Shown: positions 7,184 to 14,230 of the stretch, piece by piece
Numbering within the stretch: the first letter of the stretch is position 1
How the letters are laid out: each line of letters begins with the position of its first letter
DNA from: JAIBJN01 sp963748205
GTDB taxonomy: Bacteria > Actinomycetota > Thermoleophilia > Gaiellales > Gaiellaceae
Direction: 5' to 3'
NCBI GenBank assembly: GCA_963748205.1
Contig: CAVVIB010000021.1
Coordinates: 245,767-309,766 of the forward strand
DNA length: 64,000 bases
Position numbers and translations under genes: made by a program
Notes under the pieces: generated by a model
What the model was told of the DNA's origin: nothing
What the model saw: the letters and a program-made list of their open reading frames with translations, nothing else
The model's database searches: none

Positions 7184-9475
7184 TCACCTAAGCTCGGCAT
7201 CGAACTGCTCCTTCAGCGCGGCGACGATGCGCTCGCGGATCTCGCGGGCGTCCTCGTCCGAGAGTGTGCGCTCGGGCGACTGGAAGGAGACATGGAGGGC
7301 CACCGATTTCCGGTCCGCCGGGATCGGGTCGCCGCGGTACACGTCGAAGATGCGGACGTCGCGGAGCTCGGGGCCTGCGGCTGCGCGCGCGGCGGCGACG
7401 AGGTCGCCGGCGAGCACGTCCTCGGCGACCACGAAGGCGAGGTCCTGGTGCACCGCCGGGAACGTGACCACGTCCTCGTACTCGCGCCGCTCCGGCACCT
7501 GGTCGAAGAGCGTCGGCAGGTCGAGCTCGAATGCGCCCCAGGAGCCCTCGAGCAGCGTCGGATGGAGCTCGCCGACCCAGCCCGCCTCGAGCTCCGCGGC
7601 CTTGCCCGGATGGAGGAACGGCCGGGTCGTCCGCTGCATGCGAGGCTCGATGCCGAAGGCGCCGTACAGCGTCTCGAGGACACCCTTGGCCTGCCCGTAG
7701 CCGCCCTCGACGATCGCGCCGGCATGCCAGCGCTCGTTCGGGAGCTCCTCGCCGCTCGGCAGGTAGACGCGCGCGATCTCGAAGAGCCGGATGCCCTCGT
7801 TGCCGGCGTTCACGTTGTGACGGGCGGCCGCCACCAGGCCGTGGAGCAGCGTCGTGCGCAGGATCGCGTGCTCGGAGGAGAGCGGGTCGGGGAGCCTGAT
7901 GGCATCCGCGTCCGGGTCCTCGCCGATGAAGCTGAGGGTGTAGACCTCGAAGAGCCCCGCGCCGACGAGGACGTCCTCGACGAGTCGGCGGAGGCGCTGG
8001 TCCTGCGTGAGGCGACCTGACATCGCACTGCGAAGCGGGAGCGTGAACGGGACCTTCTCCAGCCCGTGGACGCGCGCGACCTCCTCGATCAGGTCGATCT
8101 CGCGCGTGACGTCGCGGGCCCGCCAGCTCGGGACGGTCACCTCCCAGCCGGAGGCCACCTCGAAGCCGAGCTTGTCGAGCGCGTCCTTCTGCGCCTGCTC
8201 GGGGATCTCGATGCCGACGATCTTGTTCGCGCGCTCGGTGCGAAAGTGGATCACGGGCGGCTCGGGCAGCTCCCCGACGACATCGGCATGACCGGCCCAG
8301 CGGGCGCCCGAGAGCTCGACCAGGAGCTGCGTCGCGAGCCGGGCGGCGTGCGGGGCGAGATACGGATCGACGCCCTTCTCCCAGCGGTTCGAGCCCTCGG
8401 TGCGAAGGGAATGCCGCTCCGAGCTCCAGAGGATCGTGCCCGGCTCGAAGTTGGCCGCCTCGAGGAGCACGGAGGTCGTCTCGTCCGTCACCTCGGTGTC
8501 GAGCCCGCCCATGATCCCGGCGAAGGCGATCGCGCGCTCGCCGTCGGCGATGACGAGATCGGCCGGGTCGAGCTTGCGGAGGTTCCCGTCGAGGCTCGTG
8601 AACTCCTCACCCGGCCGCGCGCGCCGCACGACGATCCGACCGCCGCCGAGCGCGTCGAAGTCGAAGGCGTGCAGCGGGTTGCCGAGCGCGAGCATGACGT
8701 AGTTGGTGACGTCGACGACGTTCGAGATCGGGCGCATCCCGGCCGCGGTGAGGCGGGCCTTCATCCACGCCGGCGACTCGCGAATCGTGACGTCCCGGAA
8801 CAGGCGCCCGATGTAGCGCGGGCAGCCCTCGAAGTCCTCGATCGTGATGTCGAGCTGCTCCTCGCCGGCCGGCTCGGGGTCGACGCCCGGCATCGCCCGG
8901 AGCTCGCCGCCGAAGAGCGCCGCCACCTCGCGCGCGATCCCGTAGACCGAGAGGCAGTCTGGGCGGTTGCGCGTCATCTCGATCTCGAGCACCTCCTCCC
9001 CGAGCGGGAGGACGTCGCCGAGGGGCGTGCCGGGATCCCACGGCTCCGGGAGCACCATGATCCCGGCGTGCTCGTCGCTGATGGAGAGCTCCGACTCGGA
9101 GAGGATCATCCCGTCGGAGACCGTGCCGCGGAGCTTCGCGCGCTCGAGCGTGCGCCCGTCGGGGAGCACCGCGCCGGGGAGCGCGACCGCGACGGTGGCG
9201 CCGGCCTCGAAGTTCCACGCGCCGCAGACGATCTGGCGCGGCTCGGACTCCCCCACGTCGACGCTGCAGAGCTGGAGGCGGTCGGCGTTCGGGTGCTTGC
9301 CGGCCTCGAGGACGCGGCCGACGAGGTAGCGGCCGTAGTTGCCGTCCACGTCGGCGACGCCGCGGAAGGAGATGCGCTCGACCTCGCCGGTCGCGATGGC
9401 GAGGCGGTCGGCGATCTCCGCCGTCGTCGCGTCGACGTCGACGTACTCGCGGAGCCAGGAGACGGGGACCTTCAT
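7184..9475 (-). CDS. pheT: Phenylalanyl-tRNA synthetase beta subunit
   Basis: 763 residues of the alpha2beta2 enzyme that charges tRNA-Phe. Domains in order: N-terminal segment MKVPVSWLREYVDVD, EMAP/tRNA-binding domain (about 40-150), B3/B4 editing domain, B5, the catalytic-like core, and a C-terminal FDX-ACB anticodon-binding domain (about 670-763, ending LKEQFDAELR). The length is near the family norm (780-800). The ATG lies 1 bp after the pheS stop (TGA G ATG). The open reading frame is uninterrupted. Confidence 0.97.
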   Translation of the reverse strand: MKVPVSWLREYVDVDATTAEIADRLAIATGEVERISFRGVADVDGNYGRYLVGRVLEAGKHPNADRLQLCSVDVGESEPRQIVCGAWNFEAGATVAVALPGAVLPDGRTLERAKLRGTVSDGMILSESELSISDEHAGIMVLPEPWDPGTPLGDVLPLGEEVLEIEMTRNRPDCLSVYGIAREVAALFGGELRAMPGVDPEPAGEEQLDITIEDFEGCPRYIGRLFRDVTIRESPAWMKARLTAAGMRPISNVVDVTNYVMLALGNPLHAFDFDALGGGRIVVRRARPGEEFTSLDGNLRKLDPADLVIADGERAIAFAGIMGGLDTEVTDETTSVLLEAANFEPGTILWSSERHSLRTEGSNRWEKGVDPYLAPHAARLATQLLVELSGARWAGHADVVGELPEPPVIHFRTERANKIVGIEIPEQAQKDALDKLGFEVASGWEVTVPSWRARDVTREIDLIEEVARVHGLEKVPFTLPLRSAMSGRLTQDQRLRRLVEDVLVGAGLFEVYTLSFIGEDPDADAIRLPDPLSSEHAILRTTLLHGLVAAARHNVNAGNEGIRLFEIARVYLPSGEELPNERWHAGAIVEGGYGQAKGVLETLYGAFGIEPRMQRTTRPFLHPGKAAELEAGWVGELHPTLLEGSWGAFELDLPTLFDQVPERREYEDVVTFPAVHQDLAFVVAEDVLAGDLVAAARAAAGPELRDVRIFDVYRGDPIPADRKSVALHVSFQSPERTLSDEDAREIRERIVAALKEQFDAELR

Positions 9476-9476
9476 C

Positions 9477-10472
9477 TCAGAACTGGCTCAGGACGCGGAG
9501 GTCGTTCTCCCACAGGAGCCCGAGCGCGGGCAGGCCGTGGCGCAGCATGGCGACGCGCTCGAGGCCCATCCCGAACGCGAAGCCGGTCCACTCCTCGGGA
9601 TCGAGGCCGACGAACTCGAAGAGCGACGGGTCGACCATCCCGGAGCCGGCGATCTCGATCCAGCCCGAGTAGCGGCACACCGAGCAGCCCTTGCCCTCGC
9701 AGAGGAAGCAGCTCACGTCCGGCTCGAGGGACGGCTCCGTGAAGGGGAAGTCGTGCGTGCGGAAGCGCATCTCGCGCTCCTCGCCGAAGAGCGCGCGCAT
9801 CATGTGGAGCAGCGTGCCCTTGAGGTCGCCCATGGTGATGCCGCGATCGATCGCGAGCCCCTCGATCTGGTGGAAGATCGGCGTGTGCGTCGCGTCCGGC
9901 GTGTCGCGCCGGTAGACGCGGCCGAGCGAGACCATGTAGATCGGCGGCGGCTGCGTCTCCATCACGCGGACCTGCGACGGCGACGTCTCCGTCCGCAGCA
10001 GCACGTCGCCGTTGAGGAAGAGCGACTGGAGCGGCGAGCGCGCCGGGTGGTCCGGCGGGAAGTTGAGCCCGTCGAAGTTGTACCGGGTCGTCTCCACCTC
10101 CCGGCCGTCCACGACCTGGTAGCCGAGCCCGAGGAAGATGTCCTCCACCTCGCGGCGGATCTGGGTGATCAGGTGCAGGCGCCCGCGCGGCCTCGGCTCG
10201 CCGGGCAGCGTGATGTCGGCGACCTCCTCGGTGAGCCGCCGGTCGAGCTCCGCGCGCTCCAGCTCGGCCTGCCGCTCGGCCACCGCGCCCTCGAGCCCTT
10301 CGCGCAACGTGTTGAGGACGCTGCCCGTCTCGGCGTCCCGGACCTCGCGCAGCGCCTGCTTCAGGTCGCTCCTGCGGCCCAGGTAGCGAACGCGAGCCTC
10401 GTCGAGCTCGGCGAGGGTTGAAGCGCCCGCAATCGCGCTTCGCGCCTCGCTTTCCAGGGCCTGCGGGTCCAT
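9477..10472 (-). CDS. pheS: Phenylalanyl-tRNA synthetase alpha subunit
   Basis: 331-residue catalytic subunit (class II). The N-terminal coiled coil (residues 1-85) binds tRNA. The catalytic domain shows THTPIFHQIEGL, the cysteine-rich CFLCEGKGCSVCRYSGW and motif 3 FAFGMGLERVAMLRHG. Co-transcribed with pheT. It is divergent from the methyltransferase at 10496, with only 23 bp between starts, so the two promoters overlap coding sequence or each other. Confidence 0.97.
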   Translation of the reverse strand: MDPQALESEARSAIAGASTLAELDEARVRYLGRRSDLKQALREVRDAETGSVLNTLREGLEGAVAERQAELERAELDRRLTEEVADITLPGEPRPRGRLHLITQIRREVEDIFLGLGYQVVDGREVETTRYNFDGLNFPPDHPARSPLQSLFLNGDVLLRTETSPSQVRVMETQPPPIYMVSLGRVYRRDTPDATHTPIFHQIEGLAIDRGITMGDLKGTLLHMMRALFGEEREMRFRTHDFPFTEPSLEPDVSCFLCEGKGCSVCRYSGWIEIAGSGMVDPSLFEFVGLDPEEWTGFAFGMGLERVAMLRHGLPALGLLWENDLRVLSQF

Positions 10473-10495
10473 CGACGGAGCGTATCATCGGGCCT

Positions 10496-11194
10496 GTGTC
10501 GTCCTATGACGCCATCGCGGAGCTCTATGACCCGTGGAGCCGAAGCGTCACGGAGGACGTCGGCTTCTACGTGGCCGAGGCCCGCAAGGCCGGCTCGACG
10601 GTGGTGGAGCTCGGCGTCGGGACCGGCCGGATCGCCGTCCCGGTCGCGTCCTCCGGCGTGCCGGTGATCGGGGTCGACTCCTCGGCGGGGATGCTGGAGG
10701 TGTGCCGGCGGCGCGCAGAGGCCGCCGGGGTGTCGCGGCTCGTCGATCTCCGCCAGGGCGATCTCCGCGACCCGCCGGTGACCGAACGGGTGCGCCTCGT
10801 GACCTCGCCGTTCCGGGCGCTGCTCCATGCGGAGACCGACGATGACCGCCGCGCGGCGCTCGCGGCCGCCTTCGGTCTCTTGGTTCCCGGCGGGCGCCTC
10901 GTCTTCGACGTCTTCGCACCGAGCCCCGACGACGTCGAGGAGACGAACGGCCGCTGGCTCGAGCGCGAGCCCGGCATCTGGGAGCGGGCCGACTGGGACC
11001 TCGAGCGCCGCGTCCTCACCCTGAGGGTCCGTGGCGAGGAGGCGCAGACGTCCATGACGCTCGCCTGGATCCCCACCGACGAGTGGCGCCGCCTCCTCGA
11101 GGCTGCGGGCTTCGAGATCATCGCCTGCTACGGCTGGTTCGACCTGCGCCCTTACGCGGGCGGCGAGGACTCGATCTGGCTCGCGAAAGTCTAG
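10496..11194 (+). CDS. SAM-dependent class I methyltransferase
   Basis: 232 residues from a GTG start (VSSYDAIAELYDPW). Motif I is VVELGVGTGRIAVPVA, followed by VIGVDSSAGMLEV (acidic residue contacting the SAM ribose) and LVPGGRLVFDVF (post-motif II). The C-terminus (FEIIACYGWFDLRPYAGGEDSIWLAKV) is typical of small-molecule methyltransferases. Substrate is unknown. The longer upstream frame lies antisense to pheS and is not conserved. TATCAT at about 10484-10489 sits close to the start, so the mRNA may be nearly leaderless. Confidence 0.82.
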   Translation: MSSYDAIAELYDPWSRSVTEDVGFYVAEARKAGSTVVELGVGTGRIAVPVASSGVPVIGVDSSAGMLEVCRRRAEAAGVSRLVDLRQGDLRDPPVTERVRLVTSPFRALLHAETDDDRRAALAAAFGLLVPGGRLVFDVFAPSPDDVEETNGRWLEREPGIWERADWDLERRVLTLRVRGEEAQTSMTLAWIPTDEWRRLLEAAGFEIIACYGWFDLRPYAGGEDSIWLAKV

Positions 11195-11377
11195 GGCGTT
11201 CGCGCTCGGCTCTGCGACGAGCCTGCTGACTGGCCTTGGAGCAGCTATCGGGCGACCCTCGGTCTCAGCCGGCCCGCCCCGTGGCTCTCCGTTGATCGTG
11301 TCCTCGAGCTGTTCGCCCTCGACCGTCGGCGCGCCCGCAAGGCCTTTCGGAGCTTCGTCGCCGCGCCACGTCTCTAG
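11195..11377 (+). pseudogene. C-terminal remnant of a REP-associated (RAYT/IS200-like) transposase
   Basis: Directly after the methyltransferase stop the same strand reads 60 codons with no start codon, containing ARLCDEPADWPWSSYRATLG, PAPWLSVDRVLELFALDR and ARKAFRSFV, then TAG at 11375. The W-P-W-S-S-Y-R-A series followed by PPW-L and a final Y/F-R-x-FV helix is the characteristic C-terminus of TnpA_REP (RAYT) Y1 transposases. The catalytic HUH and Tyr regions are absent, so only about the last third survives. Confidence 0.65.
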
Positions 11378-11384
11378 CGGTCCG

Positions 11385-11414
11385 GTCCTGGGGTCAGACC
11401 CCGGGGCTCAGGAC
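11385..11414. repeat. REP-like palindrome next to the transposase remnant
   Basis: GTCCTG at 11385-11390 pairs with CAGGAC at 11409-11414, enclosing the near-perfect palindrome GGGGTC-A-GACCCC (11390-11402). It lies 8 bp after the stop of the RAYT remnant, where such transposases usually carry their REP substrate. The rest of 11195-11475 holds no gene that I can see. Confidence 0.5.
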
Positions 11415-11475
11415 TTTCGCCTGCCCACGGCGACCCGCGTAGACGCCTGTCGGCGACGGTGTTACGCTCGCCGGC

Positions 11476-11673
11476 GTGACCGCAGGCGGGTTCGGGGGTG
11501 CGCTCTTCCTCATCACGGTCGGCGCCATCCTGCGTTACGCCGTCACGTGGGAGGCCGCGGGCATCGACATCGCCATCGTCGGCCTCATCCTCATGATCGC
11601 GGGCATCGTGATGCTCGTGCTCACGCTCATCTTCATGTTCCAGGGAGGAAGGGCGCAGAGAGGGCCGTACTAG
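11476..11673 (+). CDS. Small two-helix membrane protein (DUF6458-like)
   Basis: 65 residues from GTG. Starts MTAGGFGGALFLITVGAILRY, then a second hydrophobic helix (VGLILMIAGIVMLVLTLIFMF) and a basic tail. The G-G-x-L-x-L-I-x-x-G-A-I-L-x-(Y/F)-A-V motif followed by a second helix resembles the small actinobacterial DUF6458 family. Function unknown. It is followed after 41 bp by another membrane protein on the same strand. Confidence 0.65.
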   Translation: MTAGGFGGALFLITVGAILRYAVTWEAAGIDIAIVGLILMIAGIVMLVLTLIFMFQGGRAQRGPY

Positions 11674-11714
11674 GCGCGACAGGGGTCGTTGCGGCACGAC
11701 GAAAGGAGCAAGGT

Positions 11715-12113
11715 ATGTCAACGACGACGACACCAGGTCGCTCTCGAGGACGCGGATGGCGATTTTTCGCCGGCATCCTCCTCATCATCGCGGGCGTGAT
11801 GCAGATCATGGACGGTCTCTGGGCGCTGGACCGGCAGGACACGACGATAGACACCGTCTTCTGGGGCGACAACATCGAGGCCTGGGGCTGGCTCTATCTC
11901 GTCGTGGGCGTCGTCCTGCTCGCAGTCGGCATCTTCGTCCTGCGGCGGGCGTTCTGGGCGACGAACGTCGCCATCGCGATCGCCTGCCTCGGCGCCATCG
12001 TCAACATCTTCTGGATCTTCAGCTACCCGCTGGCCAGCATCCTCCACATCACGCTGAACCTGCTGATCGTGTACGGATTGACGACGTACACGATGGACGA
12101 CCTGGAGTACTGA
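11715..12113 (+). CDS. Four-helix membrane protein (DUF7144-like)
   Basis: 132 residues from the ATG at 11715, with an excellent ribosome site (GAAAGGAG at 11701-11708). A basic Ser/Thr-rich N-terminus precedes four hydrophobic helices (about 18-36, 56-78, 82-102 and 105-122); WGWLYLVVGVVLLAVGIFVLR and WRFFAGILLIIAGVMQI are recognisable. This matches a common actinobacterial membrane family of unknown function. The reading frame is open further upstream, but that part shows no homology and no ribosome site. Confidence 0.7.
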   Translation: MSTTTTPGRSRGRGWRFFAGILLIIAGVMQIMDGLWALDRQDTTIDTVFWGDNIEAWGWLYLVVGVVLLAVGIFVLRRAFWATNVAIAIACLGAIVNIFWIFSYPLASILHITLNLLIVYGLTTYTMDDLEY

Positions 12114-12118
12114 CCTAG

Positions 12119-12136
12119 GCACCCCAGCCGGGGTGC
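12119..12136. terminator. Bidirectional hairpin between converging genes
   Basis: Perfect 7-bp stem GCACCCC / GGGGTGC with a 4-nt loop, 5 bp after the stop of the membrane protein and between two converging genes. No T-tract follows, so it may act in both directions or need other factors. Confidence 0.55.
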
Positions 12137-12212
12137 GGTTCGCGACGGCCCTGCTCCACGTTCCAGTCCTCCCGGAGCGTGCGGCAGCGGCCGTCATCGG
12201 CGAAGCGGAGGG

Positions 12213-12929
12213 TCACCGCCGCCGCCTCCACTCGTGGAGGGCGATCGCGCCCGCGACCGCGACGTTCAGCGACTCCGACCCCTCTGCCTGCGGGATGGTC
12301 GCGGTCGCCTCGCACGTGGCCAGCACGTCGTCCGGAAGCCCCTTGCGCTCCGCACCCAGGAGAAACGTGACCGGGTCGGGAAGCGTGAGCTCGGCAAGCG
12401 GCGTGCCCTCGCGCGGAACCAGAGCGACGCGTCCCGTTGTGGCCTCATCGAACGAGGCCACCGGCACCCGGAAGACGGCGCCCGCCGAGGCCCGTAACGC
12501 CTTCGGTGCCGTGGGATCGCCGGACGCCGCCGAGAGGGCGACGAACGCCGGCCCGAGCGCGTCCGCCGTCCGCAGGAGCGTCCCGAGGTTGCCTGGATCG
12601 ACGACCCGCCAGAGCGCGAGCCCGACGGGGAGCCCGGCCCCACGCGGAAGGTCGGCCCGCCGGAACACCGCGACGACCCGCGGAGGGTGTGCAAGCGTCG
12701 AGAGGCCCGCCATCACGTCGGGCGCGACCGTCTCGGCGCCGGGCAAACGCTCGGCGAGCACGGGCCGCTCGGCGTCGAGGAGCGCCTCCACCGGCTCGAG
12801 GCCCGCGTCCAGGCCGGCTTCGACGAGGTCTTCGCCCTCGCAGGCGAACAGCCCGAGCTTGTCGCGCTGGCGGCGCGACTCGAGCTTCCTGACGAGCTTG
12901 ACCCGCGGGTTGGCCGCGGACGTGATCAC
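12213..12929 (-). CDS. TrmH/SpoU-family RNA 2'-O-methyltransferase
   Basis: 238 residues from GTG. N-terminal substrate-binding domain ITSAANPRVKLVRKLESRR, then the SPOUT knot: motif 1 DPGNLGTLLRTADALG, motif 2 LGAERKGLP and motif 3 IPQAEGSESLNVAVAGAIALHEW. These are the three SpoU motifs, with the Arg, Glu and Asn of the SAM and catalytic sites. It presumably methylates a 23S rRNA or tRNA ribose. The position just downstream of rplT and upstream of pheS is common in Gram-positive genomes. Gap to rplT is 9 bp, so it belongs to the infC operon. Confidence 0.92.
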   Translation of the reverse strand: MITSAANPRVKLVRKLESRRQRDKLGLFACEGEDLVEAGLDAGLEPVEALLDAERPVLAERLPGAETVAPDVMAGLSTLAHPPRVVAVFRRADLPRGAGLPVGLALWRVVDPGNLGTLLRTADALGPAFVALSAASGDPTAPKALRASAGAVFRVPVASFDEATTGRVALVPREGTPLAELTLPDPVTFLLGAERKGLPDDVLATCEATATIPQAEGSESLNVAVAGAIALHEWRRRR

Positions 12930-12938
12930 GGAGAGGGG

Positions 12939-13298
12939 CTAGGCCTCGAGCGCGGCTTTGGCCCGCTCGGCGATCTTCGTGAACGCGGGCGGGTCGTTGA
13001 CCGCGATGTCGGCGAGCGCCTTCCGGTCGAGCTCGATGTTCGCCTTCCGGCAGCCGGCGACGAACTGGTTGTACGAGAGCCCCTCCTGGCGCGCGGCCGC
13101 GTTGATCCGCACGATCCAGAGGCTGCGGAACGTGCGCTTCTTGCGCTTGCGGTCGCGATAGGCGTGGTTGTCCGCCTTCTGGACGGCTTCCTTCGCCTTG
13201 CGGTAGGAGACGGAGCTCTGGCCGACGTAGCCCTTCGCGCTCTCGAGCACCTTGCGGCGCTTCTTGCGCGCGTGGACGGATCGCTTGACGCGGGGCAT
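12939..13298 (-). CDS. rplT: 50S ribosomal protein L20
   Basis: 119 residues, the standard length. Strongly basic N-terminal extension (MPRVKRSVHARKKRRKVLE), then the globular RNA-binding domain with RTFRSLWIVRINAAAR and LSYNQFVAGCRKANIELDRK. In other bacteria L20 also represses its own operon through the infC leader. It follows rpmI by 18 bp. Confidence 0.98.
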   Translation of the reverse strand: MPRVKRSVHARKKRRKVLESAKGYVGQSSVSYRKAKEAVQKADNHAYRDRKRKKRTFRSLWIVRINAAARQEGLSYNQFVAGCRKANIELDRKALADIAVNDPPAFTKIAERAKAALEA

Positions 13299-13316
13299 TG
13301 CTTCCTCCTCCTACAG

Positions 13317-13511
13317 CTAGCGGCCGAGCAGGCGCTTGACCTCGCGGACGTCGCTCTCGTCCACGGCCTGGTCGTTGCGGAAATCCCGCCCGCGCTTCGC
13401 GGACTTCTTCTCGAGATTGTGGCTCTGCATGGCATGGCGCCGCAGAACACGGCCCGAGCCGGTGATCTTGAACCGCTTCTTCGCTGCTGACTTTGTCTTC
13501 TGCTTAGGCAC
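13317..13511 (-). CDS. rpmI: 50S ribosomal protein L35
   Basis: 64 residues, the normal length: MPKQKTKSAAKKRFKITGSG, RRHAMQSHNLEKKSAKR and the C-terminal DVREVKRLLGR. The start overlaps the end of infC by 8 bp, giving tight translational coupling in infC-rpmI-rplT. Confidence 0.97.
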   Translation of the reverse strand: MPKQKTKSAAKKRFKITGSGRVLRRHAMQSHNLEKKSAKRGRDFRNDQAVDESDVREVKRLLGR

Positions 13512-14085
13512 TTTGAGCTGCTCCTACCTCTCGTCCGACGTTCCTGTGAGGCGCGAGAACCATGACCATGTTGCGTCCGTCCTGGAGCGGCGGCGACTCG
13601 ATCATCCCGAGCTCCTTCACGTCCTCGGCGAGGCGCAAGAGCAGGTCGCGCCCGCGCTCCGGATGCGTCTGCTCGCGGCCCCTGAACATGATCGTCACCT
13701 TCACCTTGGCCCGGTTGCCCAGGAACCTCACGACGTGCCCCTTCTTCGTCTCGTAGTCGTGCACGCCGATCTTTGGGCGGAGCTTGATCTCCTTGACCTG
13801 GATCTGCGACTGGTGCTTCCTCGCAGTCTTGGCCTTCTGCTCCTGCTCGTACTTGTACTTGCCGTAGTCCATGATCCGGGCCACGGGCGGGTCAGCTCCT
13901 GCGGCGACCTCGACCAGGTCCAGATCCTTGGAGTAGGCGTACTCGAGCGCCTCGGCCGTCGGCTTGATGCCGACCTGGGAGCCGTCCGAATCGACCAGAC
14001 GCACGCGCGGGACACGGATGGACTCGTTGATACGAGTCGTGTCCTGTTGCGGCCTGGACTGCTCGAACCTGCGCCGCGGCCTCAC
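13504..14085 (-). CDS. infC: Translation initiation factor IF-3
   Basis: 193 residues from a GTG start. N-domain RINESIRVPRVRLVDSDGSQ and ALEYAYSKDLDLVEVA, linker helix YGKYKYEQEQKAKTARKHQ, and C-domain IQVKEIKLRPKIGVHDYETK with VKVTIMFRGREQTHPERG. IF-3 checks initiator tRNA on the 30S subunit. About 17 extra basic residues precede the conserved RINESIR. The start is chosen because GGTGA lies 7 nt upstream; a stronger AGGAGG sits 27 nt upstream and is out of range. IF-3 often uses rare start codons, but no ATT, ATC or ATA is in frame here. Confidence 0.95.
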   Translation of the reverse strand: MRPRRRFEQSRPQQDTTRINESIRVPRVRLVDSDGSQVGIKPTAEALEYAYSKDLDLVEVAAGADPPVARIMDYGKYKYEQEQKAKTARKHQSQIQVKEIKLRPKIGVHDYETKKGHVVRFLGNRAKVKVTIMFRGREQTHPERGRDLLLRLAEDVKELGMIESPPLQDGRNMVMVLAPHRNVGREVGAAQSA

Positions 14086-14230
14086 TGATACGTCACCAAG
14101 TTGTGCTGCGTCCTCCTCTTAGACAAACGAAAAGCTGCACGCAGGCAGCCCGTCAATTCCCCAATTCGGTTGAACCTCCGATGAGCCCGCGGCTCCGGAG
14201 GTGAGGAAACGATGCTCCTGCTTGCAGGCG
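14086..14230 (-). promoter_or_regulatory. infC-rpmI-rplT leader with terminator-like hairpins
   Basis: The 145 bp between thrS and infC, read on the minus strand, hold first a strong stem of 6 + 5 bp (CCTCCG/CGGAGG with GAGCC/GGCTC inside, 14175-14201) just after thrS, then a 5-bp stem GCTGC/GCAGC (14134-14149) followed immediately by TTTTCGTTTGT, then AGAGGAGG and infC. The second hairpin with its T-rich tail looks like an attenuator and the first may end thrS. L20-dependent leaders are known for this operon elsewhere; that link is inference. Confidence 0.45.
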
